Positions 31,691-38,677 of a stretch of DNA of 38,677 nucleotides are shown in pieces. How positions within the stretch are numbered: position 1 is the first letter of the stretch; each line of letters begins with the position of its first letter. A program made the position numbers and the translations under genes. The stretch is from JAWWPG01 sp033850885 (GTDB lineage Bacteria > Actinomycetota > Actinomycetes > Propionibacteriales > Nocardioidaceae), in the NCBI GenBank assembly GCA_033850885.1, contig JAWWPG010000050.1:1-38677 (forward strand), read 5' to 3'. The notes beneath the pieces were generated by a model that made no database searches, was not told where the DNA came from, and saw nothing but the letters and a program-made list of their open reading frames with translations.

Positions 31691-32197
31691 ATGCAGGTTA
31701 CGATGACAGTGAACGGCGAGAGCGTCACCCGAGAGATTGAAGGGCGGACCTTGCTCGTGCACTTCCTGCGCGACGACCTCGGACTCACCGGCACGCACTG
31801 GGGTTGCGACACGAGCAACTGTGGCACCTGTGTCGCATGGCTGGACGGAGAGCCCGTGAAGACCTGCACGGTCCTCGCGGCGATGGCCGGTGGTCATGAG
31901 GTCAGGACCGTTGAAGGGCTGGAGGTCGATGGCGTGCTCGACCCGATCCAGGAAGGCTTTATCCAGTGTCACGGTCTTCAGTGCGGCTTTTGCACGCCGG
32001 GGATGATGATGACCGCGCGAGCCCTGTTGGACCGCGACCCCGACCCGAGCGAGGACACCATCCGCGAGGCGATCTCTGGGCAGATCTGCCGATGCACCGG
32101 CTACACGACGATCGTGCGGTCGATTCAGTGGGCAGCGGAACATGCTGCCGCCGATGATGCGTCAACTGAGCCAGAGACGGTGGGAAGCCCCTCATGA
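31691..32197 (+). CDS. coxS: Aerobic CO dehydrogenase small (2x[2Fe-2S]) subunit
   Basis: The 168-residue protein holds two [2Fe-2S] clusters. The plant-type N-terminal site uses C39, C44, C47 and C59 (GCDTSNCGTC and KTC). The C-terminal helical site uses C98, C101, C133 and C135 (QCGFCTPGM and CRCTGYT). All eight ligands are present. Its stop overlaps the coxL start by 4 bases (ATGA). The role is electron transfer from the Mo site in CoxL to FAD in CoxM. Confidence 0.96.
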   Translation: MQVTMTVNGESVTREIEGRTLLVHFLRDDLGLTGTHWGCDTSNCGTCVAWLDGEPVKTCTVLAAMAGGHEVRTVEGLEVDGVLDPIQEGFIQCHGLQCGFCTPGMMMTARALLDRDPDPSEDTIREAISGQICRCTGYTTIVRSIQWAAEHAAADDASTEPETVGSPS

Positions 32198-34587
32198 CGT
32201 TGATTGAAGACCGCGATCACCTCGAACACGCCGACAACGACCAGAAGCCGATAGGCCACGGCCGCATGCTGCGCAAGGAGGACCCGCGATTCGTGCGTGG
32301 GCTCGGGAAGTACTGCGACGATGTCCAGCTCCCCGGCATGCTGCATCTCGCCATCCTGCGGTCCCCGGTTGCGCATGCGCGCATCGTCAGCATCGATACC
32401 ACCGCGGCGCAGGCGCATCCCAAGGTGAAGGTCGTCGTCACGGGCGCCATGCTGGCCGAGCAGGGTCTCGCGTGGATGCCCACACTGTCCAACGACGTCC
32501 AAGCCGTGCTGGCCACCGACAAAGTCCGCTTCCAGGGTCAGGAAGTTGCCTTCGTGGTCGCCGAGGACCGATACTCGGCCCGGGACGCCCTCGAGCTCAT
32601 CGACGTCGAGTACGACGTCCTGCCGCCCGTGATCGACGTACGCAAAGCCCTCGCGCCCGACGCGCCCGTCATTCGTGACGACCTCGACGGCAAGAAAGAC
32701 AACCACTGCTTCGACTGGGAGACCGGGGACGAGGCAGCCACCCAGGCCGTGTTCGACCGGGCCGACGTCGTGGTGACCGAGGACATCGTGTACCCACGCG
32801 TCCACCCGGCACCCATGGAGACATGCGGATCGGTCGCCGACTACGACAGGGTGAGCGGCAAGCTCACCCTCTGGTCAACAAGCCAGGCACCGCACGCGCA
32901 CCGAACCCTCTACGCGATCGTTGCAGGTCTGCCCGAGCACAAGATCCGGGTGATCTCGCCGGACATCGGGGGAGGCTTCGGCAACAAGGTGCCGATCTAC
33001 CCCGGCTACGTCTGCTCGATCGTCGGGTCAATCCTGACCAACAAGCCGGTCAAGTGGATGGAGGACCGCACCGAGAACCTCGTGAGCACCGGCTTCGCCC
33101 GCGACTACGTGATGCGCGGGGAGATCGCGGCCACCAAGGACGGCAGGATCCTCGCCATCCGCACCAACGTGCTGGCCGACCACGGTGCGTTCAACGGGAC
33201 CGCCGCGCCCACCAAATACCCGGCCGGGTTCTTCGGCGTCTTCACGGGCAGCTATGACATCGAGGCGGCCTACTGCAAGATGACGGCCGTGTACACCAAC
33301 AAGGCGCCAGGTGGAGTGGCCTATGCCTGCTCGTTCCGCATCACCGAGGCCGTCTATCTCGTCGAGCGGATCGTGGACTGTCTTGCCTACCAGCTCAAGA
33401 TGGACCCCGTCACGCTGCGAAAGAAGAACTTCATCCAGCCCGACCAGTTCCCCTACACCAGCAAGACCGGCTGGGTCTACGACTCCGGCGAGTACGAGCG
33501 GGCCATGGACCTTGCCCTCGACATCGCCGGGTACGACGACCTGCGTCGTGAGCAGGAGGAGAAGCGGGCCGGCGGTGAGCTGATGGGTATCGGGGTCTCC
33601 TTCTTTACGGAGGCAGTCGGCGCCGGACCACGCAAGAACATGGACATCCTGGGCCTCGGCATGGCCGACGGCTGCGAGCTTCGCGTTCACCCGACCGGCA
33701 AGGCCGTCGTAAGACTCTCGGTCCAGAGCCAGGGCCAGGGCCACGAGACCACGTTCGCGCAGATCGTGGCCGAGGAGATCGGTATCCCCCCGGCGGACAT
33801 CGACGTCGTACACGGCGACACGGACAACACGCCGTTCGGCCTCGGGACCTACGGCAGTCGGTCGACGCCGGTCTCCGGTGCGGCCGCGGCACTCGTTGCC
33901 CGCAAGGTGCGGGACAAGGCCCAGATCATCGCCTCGGGGATGCTCGAGGTCTCCGTCGTCGATCTTGAGTGGGTGAAGGGCTCGTTCCACGTCAAGGGCG
34001 ACCCGAGCCGCTCGGTGACGATCCAGGAGATCGCGATGAAGGCGCACGGTGCCGGCGACTTGCCGGAAGGAGTGGAGGGCGGGCTCGAGGCACAAATCTG
34101 CTACAACCCCGAGAACCTCACCTATCCCTTCGGTGCCTACATCTGCGTCGTCGATGTCGACCCCGGCACGGCCGAGGTCAAGGTTCGCCGGTTCATCGCC
34201 GTCGACGACTGCGGCACTCGGATCAATCCGATGATCATCGAGGGACAGATCCATGGCGGTCTCACCGACGGCGTCGGCATGGCCCTCATGGAGATGATCT
34301 CCTTCGACGAGGACGGCAACTGCCTCAGCGGGTCGCTGATGGACTACCTGATCCCGACATCGCTCGAGGTGCCGCACTGGGAGACCGGCCACACCGTGAC
34401 GCCGTCGCCGCATCACCCGATCGGCGCGAAGGGGGTCGGCGAGTCGGCAACGGTGGGATCTCCGCCGGCGATCGTCAATGCCGTCGTCGACGCCTTGAAG
34501 CCGTACGGCATCCGGCACGCCGACATGCCGCTCACGCCGTCGCGGGTGTGGGACGCGATGCAAGGCCGAGCGACCGCGCCCATCTGA
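32194..34587 (+). CDS. coxL: Aerobic CO dehydrogenase large (molybdopterin) subunit, form I-like with altered active-site loop
   Basis: The 797-residue molybdopterin-cytosine-dinucleotide subunit follows form I CoxL along its length: RMLRKEDPRFVRGLGKYCDD, GGGFGNKVPIYPGYV, SQGQGHETTFAQIVAEEIG, YGLGTYGSRSTPV-like FGLGTYGSRSTPVSGAA, and HHPIGAKGVGESATVGSPPA. The last holds E750, the conserved base near the Mo. The active-site loop reads VAYACSFR (375-382), with C379, the copper-ligating Cys, retained. Form I enzymes normally have AYRCSFR, so the Arg before the Cys is Ala (A378, codon GCC). CO oxidation with a Mo-Cu site remains likely but should be tested. Alternatives are a related Mo hydroxylase with another substrate. 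Confidence 0.9.
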   Translation: MTLIEDRDHLEHADNDQKPIGHGRMLRKEDPRFVRGLGKYCDDVQLPGMLHLAILRSPVAHARIVSIDTTAAQAHPKVKVVVTGAMLAEQGLAWMPTLSNDVQAVLATDKVRFQGQEVAFVVAEDRYSARDALELIDVEYDVLPPVIDVRKALAPDAPVIRDDLDGKKDNHCFDWETGDEAATQAVFDRADVVVTEDIVYPRVHPAPMETCGSVADYDRVSGKLTLWSTSQAPHAHRTLYAIVAGLPEHKIRVISPDIGGGFGNKVPIYPGYVCSIVGSILTNKPVKWMEDRTENLVSTGFARDYVMRGEIAATKDGRILAIRTNVLADHGAFNGTAAPTKYPAGFFGVFTGSYDIEAAYCKMTAVYTNKAPGGVAYACSFRITEAVYLVERIVDCLAYQLKMDPVTLRKKNFIQPDQFPYTSKTGWVYDSGEYERAMDLALDIAGYDDLRREQEEKRAGGELMGIGVSFFTEAVGAGPRKNMDILGLGMADGCELRVHPTGKAVVRLSVQSQGQGHETTFAQIVAEEIGIPPADIDVVHGDTDNTPFGLGTYGSRSTPVSGAAAALVARKVRDKAQIIASGMLEVSVVDLEWVKGSFHVKGDPSRSVTIQEIAMKAHGAGDLPEGVEGGLEAQICYNPENLTYPFGAYICVVDVDPGTAEVKVRRFIAVDDCGTRINPMIIEGQIHGGLTDGVGMALMEMISFDEDGNCLSGSLMDYLIPTSLEVPHWETGHTVTPSPHHPIGAKGVGESATVGSPPAIVNAVVDALKPYGIRHADMPLTPSRVWDAMQGRATAPI

Positions 34588-34633
34588 GTGGCAGGCGAGG
34601 CAGCGTACTGGAACCAGGGAGGACACTGAGAGC

Positions 34634-35527
34634 ATGACAACGACCCAGATCCGGGTGCGGATGGCCGAGCTGACCAGCTCGCGAGTGCCATTTGTGCACG
34701 CAACGGTAGTGCGCGCGCAGGAGCCGAGTTCGGCCCACGCCGGCGACCAGGCGATCGTGCTCGCCGACGGGTCGATCGAGGGTTTCGTGGGAGGGCAATG
34801 CGCCGCCGGATCGGTGCGTACCGCCGCCCTTGACGTCTTGGATTCAGGCACCAGCCTCTTGCTTCGAGTCCTGCCGGACGCCAACGATGCGTTCCCGGAG
34901 TCGCCCGGAGCGAGCATCGTCGTGAACCCATGTTTATCCGGAGGAGCTGTGGAGATCTTCCTCGAACCCCTGCTGCCATCGCCCGCGCTCTACCTGGTGG
35001 GCACGTCGCCCACGGCTGACGCGGTTGCAGCGCTGGCGCCCACGCTCGGTTTCGTGGTCGAGCGGGCTGCTGCCGGTGCGACGCCTGACGGGGCGCTGGC
35101 CGCGGTTGTGTCGAGTCACGGTGGCGACGAGGTCGGGGCCATTCGCGCGGCTCTGGATGCTGGCGTTGGGTTCGTCGGGCTCGTGTGCAGCCACACTCGG
35201 GGTGAGGCTCTTCTCGAGGAGCTCGACCTTCCTGAGCAGGAGCTCCGACGGGTCTACACCCACGTGGGGATCGACATCGGCGCCCGCACGGCCCCAGAGA
35301 TCGCGTTGTCCATCATGGCGGCAATCGTGCGCAGCGTTCGGCTGGAAGGCTTGACGGCGCCTCCGCGTAAAGGCGCCCCGGTCCGAGCCGAGCAAGTGCT
35401 TGACCCGGTGTGCGGGATGACGGTCACTGTTGCAACAGACGCGCCGCACGCAGTTGTCGCCAGCGTCGACCACTGGTTCTGCAGCTCCGGCTGTCGGGAT
35501 GCCTACCTGCAGGCACATCAGGCGTGA
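34634..35527 (+). CDS. XdhC/CoxI-family maturation protein fused to a YHS metal-binding domain
   Basis: The 297-residue protein begins with an XdhC_CoxI domain (about 10-115: FVHATVVRAQEPSSAHAGDQ and FVGGQCAAGSV), then a Rossmann-like XdhC C-terminal domain (about 120-240: LYLVGTSPTADAVAALAP and THVGIDIGARTAPEIALSIM). It ends with a YHS domain (DPVCGMTV at 257-264, C260; FCSSGC with C283 and C287). XdhC-type proteins protect or sulfurate the Mo cofactor and insert it into Mo hydroxylases. The added YHS domain binds soft metals in other proteins and might serve copper delivery for the Mo-Cu site; this is inference. It lies between coxL and coxD. Confidence 0.88.
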   Translation: MTTTQIRVRMAELTSSRVPFVHATVVRAQEPSSAHAGDQAIVLADGSIEGFVGGQCAAGSVRTAALDVLDSGTSLLLRVLPDANDAFPESPGASIVVNPCLSGGAVEIFLEPLLPSPALYLVGTSPTADAVAALAPTLGFVVERAAAGATPDGALAAVVSSHGGDEVGAIRAALDAGVGFVGLVCSHTRGEALLEELDLPEQELRRVYTHVGIDIGARTAPEIALSIMAAIVRSVRLEGLTAPPRKGAPVRAEQVLDPVCGMTVTVATDAPHAVVASVDHWFCSSGCRDAYLQAHQA

Positions 35528-36411
35528 GTCCCTCCGTCAACGGTTCGCTGACGAGCGCGGAAGAGGTACGGCGCCGCTTCGACCAGCACGACTACCTGGC
35601 CGACCACGGCACGTCTACTGCCATCTACCTCGCCCTCGAGCTCGGCCTGCCGCTCCTCCTCGAAGGCGAACCTGGAGTGGGAAAGACCGCTGCGGCGCAG
35701 GTCCTCGCGAAAGCCCTCGACGCCCCGCTGATCCGGCTGCAGTGCTACGAAGGGCTGACCGTCAGTGAGGCCCTGTATGACTGGAACTACCAGCGGCAGC
35801 TCTTGGCGATCCGTCTAGCCGAGTCGCAACACGAGAAGCTCAGCGAGGCAGACCTGTTCAGCCTCGAATTCCTGCAAGAGCGGCCGATCCTCAGGTGCGT
35901 CAGGTATGACGGGCCGCGGCCGCCGGTTCTGCTCATCGACGAAGTGGATCGCGCGGACAACGAGTTCGAGGCGCTGCTTCTTGAATTCCTGGGGGAAGGG
36001 TCCGTCACCATCCCCGAGATTGGCACCTTCACCGCGAAGCAGCGCCCGGTCGTCGTACTGACCTCCAACCGGACCCGCGAACTGCACGATGCGCTGCGTC
36101 GACGCTGCCTTTACCACTGGCTGGAGTACCCGGAGCATGCCAGAGCCGTGGAGATCCTGCGCCGGTCCGTTCCAACAGCCAACGAACCACTCATCGAGTC
36201 CGCGACACAGTTCGTGGGTCATGTCCGGACACTGGACGTGGACAAGCCTCCCGGCATAGCGGAGGCGATCAACTGGGTGGCCGCCCTCGCGGTGCTGGGG
36301 GCGAGCGAGCTGGTGCGCGAGGACGTGGTGCTCACTCTCGGGGCGCTAGCGAAGACGCCCGACGATCGCGATCTCGTCGTTGCCGCCCTCGACTCGTACG
36401 CCATGAGCTGA
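35524..36411 (+). CDS. coxD: MoxR-type AAA+ ATPase, CO dehydrogenase maturation (CoxD)
   Basis: The 295-residue AAA+ ATPase has Walker A GEPGVGKT (48-55), Walker B VLLIDEVDRAD (135-145), sensor-1 region VVLTSNRTRELHDALRRRC and the arginine-rich sensor-2 area. CoxD acts with the VWA protein CoxE in maturing the Mo-Cu active site of CO dehydrogenase. The GTG start overlaps the XdhC stop (GTGA), and coxE starts 5 bases after its stop. Confidence 0.92.
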   Translation: MSPSVNGSLTSAEEVRRRFDQHDYLADHGTSTAIYLALELGLPLLLEGEPGVGKTAAAQVLAKALDAPLIRLQCYEGLTVSEALYDWNYQRQLLAIRLAESQHEKLSEADLFSLEFLQERPILRCVRYDGPRPPVLLIDEVDRADNEFEALLLEFLGEGSVTIPEIGTFTAKQRPVVVLTSNRTRELHDALRRRCLYHWLEYPEHARAVEILRRSVPTANEPLIESATQFVGHVRTLDVDKPPGIAEAINWVAALAVLGASELVREDVVLTLGALAKTPDDRDLVVAALDSYAMS

Positions 36412-36416
36412 CCGCG

Positions 36417-37664
36417 ATGGCCACGGCGTCCGCAATCCAGGCCACCCTGCTGGCCGGCGTCGACCGGGCGTCGTTCGTCGTGCCGTTCGGGAGCAGGCTC
36501 CGAGCTGCAGGTCTCCCTGTTCCCCTGTCCTCGCTTAGTGCCCTGACCAACTCTCTCGCCGCCGCCCCGCCACTCGACACCCGAGATCTCTATTGGCTGA
36601 CCCGGCTCACCCTGGTCCACGGCCAGCATGATCTCGCGATCTTTGATGACGTCTTCGAGGCGGTGTTCAGGGACGCGTTACTCCCACTCGACCCCGCGTC
36701 GCGAAGGTCCGCTCAACAGCGCACGGATGACGACCGCTTGGTGCCCGTGCCGTCCGGCAGCGGTGACGAGGCGGACGGCGGTGGGCTTCCCTGGCTCACC
36801 CTCCCGCGGACCATCGACGCGCCGGGCGAACCGGCTGACGGACCGGTCTTGCCCGAGCTGCTGCCCAGTGCCGTCGAGAGCTTCGCGGACACCCCGTTCG
36901 ACGACCTCGACGAGGAGCAGCTGTCGCAGCTCGGCGACTGGCTCGAGGAGGCTGCGAGGCGCTGGCCGATGCGACCGAGCCGGCGTCAGCAGCTTCACCA
37001 CCACGGTCGACGAGTAGCGATGCGCGAGACGATGGCGCGGGCGCGTCATACGGGCTGGGAGCCGTTCGAGCTGTGCCGTCGACGCCCGGTGCAACGTCCG
37101 CGACCCATCGTCATGCTGGGCGACGTCAGCCAGTCGATGCAGAGCTATTCGACGGCGTACCTCCACCTGATGCGGGCCTTCGCCCGGACCGGCCGCGCCG
37201 AGACGTTCGCATTCTCGACCTCGCTCACGAGGCTCACGCCGGCGCTGGCGCACCGCTCGCCACAGACTGCGATGGCGCAGGCGACAGAGCGGGTCGTCGA
37301 CCGGTACGGCGGCACCCATCTGGCGACTAGCCTCAAGGCGCTCCTCAACTCACGGCACGGCGACACCATGCGCGGGGGGATTCTTGTGATCGCCTCGGAC
37401 GGCTGGGATAGCGACGAGCCGGGCAAGCTAGCGGCAGCCATGGCGCGGGCACGTCGTCGTACCCACCGCATCATCTGGCTCAACCCGCGGTCAGCCGCTC
37501 CCGGCTTCGCTCCGCTGGTCGGTTCGATGGCAGCGGCGCTGCCCTTCTGCGACAAGTTCCTGCCGGCCCACACCGTCCGAGCCATGAGCGAGGTGCTCGA
37601 CGCGATCGCCGGCCAGAGCCAGAGAACGGCTAGCTCCAGAGCGTCACGTGCACGGCGGGTTTGA
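36417..37664 (+). CDS. coxE: von Willebrand A domain protein CoxE
   Basis: The 415-residue protein has an N-terminal helical region (LRAAGLPVPLSSLSALTNSL and TRDLYWLTRLTLV, typical of CoxE-like proteins), an acidic middle, and a C-terminal VWA domain. Its MIDAS motif is D236-V-S238-Q-S240 (LGDVSQSMQSY), with GGTHLATSLKALL carrying the later Thr and ASDGWDSDEPGKL the Asp. It pairs with the CoxD ATPase in CO dehydrogenase maturation. Its 3' end overlaps the end of the convergent LysR remnant by 35 bases. No coxG or coxF follows. Confidence 0.9.
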   Translation: MATASAIQATLLAGVDRASFVVPFGSRLRAAGLPVPLSSLSALTNSLAAAPPLDTRDLYWLTRLTLVHGQHDLAIFDDVFEAVFRDALLPLDPASRRSAQQRTDDDRLVPVPSGSGDEADGGGLPWLTLPRTIDAPGEPADGPVLPELLPSAVESFADTPFDDLDEEQLSQLGDWLEEAARRWPMRPSRRQQLHHHGRRVAMRETMARARHTGWEPFELCRRRPVQRPRPIVMLGDVSQSMQSYSTAYLHLMRAFARTGRAETFAFSTSLTRLTPALAHRSPQTAMAQATERVVDRYGGTHLATSLKALLNSRHGDTMRGGILVIASDGWDSDEPGKLAAAMARARRRTHRIIWLNPRSAAPGFAPLVGSMAAALPFCDKFLPAHTVRAMSEVLDAIAGQSQRTASSRASRARRV

Positions 37665-38551
37665 AGCGCCCGACCTTCACACCAGCACCGCGAACCATCG
37701 CCTGGGTAGCGCGGGGCGTGGTGATGAATCGCAGTAGCTCGGACGTCGCGGCCAACTGCGCGTGCCGGGGCAACGCCATGGCCACCCAGCTGCCGCCCGC
37801 CCGCATCCCGGGACCTTCGACGGGTGCGAGACGGCTGTTAGCCAGGTCCCCTGCCACCGCGAATCTCACGGCCAGCGCAATACCGTTCGTCCGCTTGGTC
37901 TCCTCGAGCGCCGCCGCGTCACTTTGGAAGATCCGCTGATTCTCCTCGGGAACGCCCAGCTTGCGCAGCATCTCAGGAACGACGCCCACCCCGACGGCTG
38001 ACGGGCCCAGCATCCAGATCTGGGATCGCGCTTGAGAAGTCCCAACCGTTCGTCCTGCGAAGAGATGCTCGGGTCCGGCAACGGCGAGGACTTCGTAATT
38101 CAGGAACTGCTTGCACTCCAGACCCTCTGGGAGGTGGATCGGCAGCGGACCGATCGCGATGTCAACAGTCCGTGAGGCGAGCATTCCCGGGAACTGCGAC
38201 GTCGGTCGCACGCTGAGCTCAACATCGAGGTCGGCAGCCCGGCCGGCGAAGAGTTCGATGAGACCAGGTGCTGCATGCTCCGCAAAGAGCGCCGAGGTCG
38301 CCATTCGAAGCAGCCTGCGCCCGTTTCGCGCCTGGCTGACCTCGCGGATCGTACGGTCCTGAAGACCGAGGATCTCGACGGCCCGGCTGGCCAGCCGCAG
38401 GCCACCGGGGGTGAAGGCCAACCCAGCAGCAGTCCGGGTGAAGAGCTTGTCGTCGAGTTCTTTGCGCAGCTGGGCCACGTGCATCGAGATGGCCGCCTCG
38501 CTGACGTGCAGCTCGCCGGCCGCCGCTTTCACCGAACCCAGGCGCAGGGAC
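37630..38551 (-). pseudogene. LysR-family regulator, 5' end removed by an IS3-family insertion
   Basis: The minus-strand frame encodes most of a LysR regulator. The helix-turn-helix is picked up mid-domain at SLRLGSVKAAAGELHVSEAA, followed by ISMHVAQLRKELDDKLFTRT, then the full substrate-binding domain (MATSALFAEHAAPGLIELFA and onward). The first 15-20 residues of a normal LysR protein are missing; further upstream the frame runs into insertion-sequence DNA with no start of its own. A GTG at 38532 could start translation, but within the first DNA-binding helix, so DNA binding should be lost. LysR genes often control adjacent cox clusters, so the cox operon may have lost its regulator. It overlaps coxE convergently. 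Confidence 0.75.
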
Positions 38552-38677
38552 TGCCCAGGGATCGGTTGACACCTGACCCGTGAGGATCCGTCCTCGCTGG
38601 AAGGATCAGTGTCATGCCGAAGCCCTACCCCAAGGAGTTCCGCAACGATGTCGTGGCTGTGGCCCGCAAGGGCGAGG
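38552..38677 (+). mobile_element. Left end of an IS3-family insertion sequence (partial)
   Basis: Similarity to LysR stops near 38551, and about 60 bases further a transposase start appears. The non-coding strip (TGCCCAGGGATCGGTTGACA and onward) has the look of an IS left end starting with TG; a -35-like TTGACA lies within it. The right end and target duplication are outside the window, so the exact boundary is uncertain by several bases. Confidence 0.6.
38614..38677 (+). CDS. IS3-family transposase OrfA, N-terminus (partial)
   Basis: ATG preceded by GGAAGGA opens the frame MPKPYPKEFRNDVVAVARKG, cut by the window edge. This is the usual start of the OrfA helix-turn-helix protein of IS3-type elements (pattern K-x-Y-x-x-E-F-R-x-D-x-V). 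OrfA normally works with a frameshift-fused OrfB integrase, which would lie to the right. Confidence 0.75.
   Translation, partial: MPKPYPKEFRNDVVAVARKGE

Noticed and set aside
33028..34917. 629-codon minus-strand frame opposite coxL
   Set aside because: Antisense to the conserved coxL sequence, with no domain of its own.
1..38677. CRISPR arrays, prophage modules, or restriction/anti-phage systems
   Set aside because: No regularly spaced repeats, phage structural genes, methylase-nuclease pairs or recognisable defence genes were seen; the only mobile DNA is the IS3-family end at the right edge.

Overview
This is a high-GC window with dense GTGA/ATGA gene overlaps, typical of an actinobacterium. 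A DosR/DevR-like palindrome, PRC-barrel stress proteins and an actinobacterial-style NarL/LuxR response regulator and kinase agree with that. The genus cannot be fixed from the sequence alone. The window is cut at both ends: a dehydrogenase C-terminus on the left and the start of an IS3-family element on the right.

Layout. 0-3.5 kb: a response regulator (-), a DUF3533/YhgE-like membrane protein (+) and a membrane protein with a K+-channel-like pore segment (+). 3.6-10.6 kb (-): a five-gene operon for a peptide-type ABC importer (binding lipoprotein, two permeases, fused double ATPase) ending in a choline-sulfatase-like enzyme. 10.8-17.8 kb (+), divergent from it: a beta-lactamase-fold serine hydrolase, an IclR regulator, then BKACE, L-carnitine dehydrogenase, two hotdog thioesterases, an acyl-CoA dehydrogenase and a CaiD-like hydratase. 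18.0 kb: a 49-residue small protein. 18.3-21.7 kb (-): nadK, an FchA-like cyclohydrolase and fhs, a one-carbon folate operon. 22.0-23.5 kb: a DUF4118-GAF histidine kinase. 23.76-26.6 kb (+): a coupled operon of a 50-residue membrane peptide, two PRC-barrel proteins, a ParB-like small protein and a CPA2 antiporter. 26.8-27.2 kb (-): a universal stress protein preceded by a DosR-like box. 27.2-28.2 kb: two strong hairpins and a decayed methyltransferase. 28.2-30.7 kb: a Tat lipoprotein, an acidic disordered protein and a DUF5134-like membrane protein. 30.8-37.7 kb (+): an aerobic CO-dehydrogenase cluster, coxM-coxS-coxL-xdhC/YHS-coxD-coxE. 37.6-38.7 kb: a LysR gene cut off in its helix-turn-helix by an IS3-family insertion.

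How it may work. The 3.6-17.8 kb block reads as a quaternary-amine catabolic locus. The proposed route is: gamma-butyrobetainyl-CoA is desaturated (acyl-CoA dehydrogenase), hydrated (CaiD-like), hydrolysed to L-carnitine (thioesterase), oxidised to 3-dehydrocarnitine (carnitine dehydrogenase), cleaved with acetyl-CoA to betainyl-CoA plus acetoacetate (BKACE), and hydrolysed to glycine betaine (second thioesterase). The importer, sulfatase and serine hydrolase would supply substrates such as choline sulfate or acylcarnitines. The neighbouring folate genes could handle C1 units from betaine demethylation. The CoA-activating enzyme and the demethylases are not in the window. The gene identities are well supported; the joined pathway is inference.

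The other main point is the CoxL active-site loop. It reads AYACSFR where form I CO dehydrogenases normally have AYRCSFR, and the adjacent regulator is broken by the IS.
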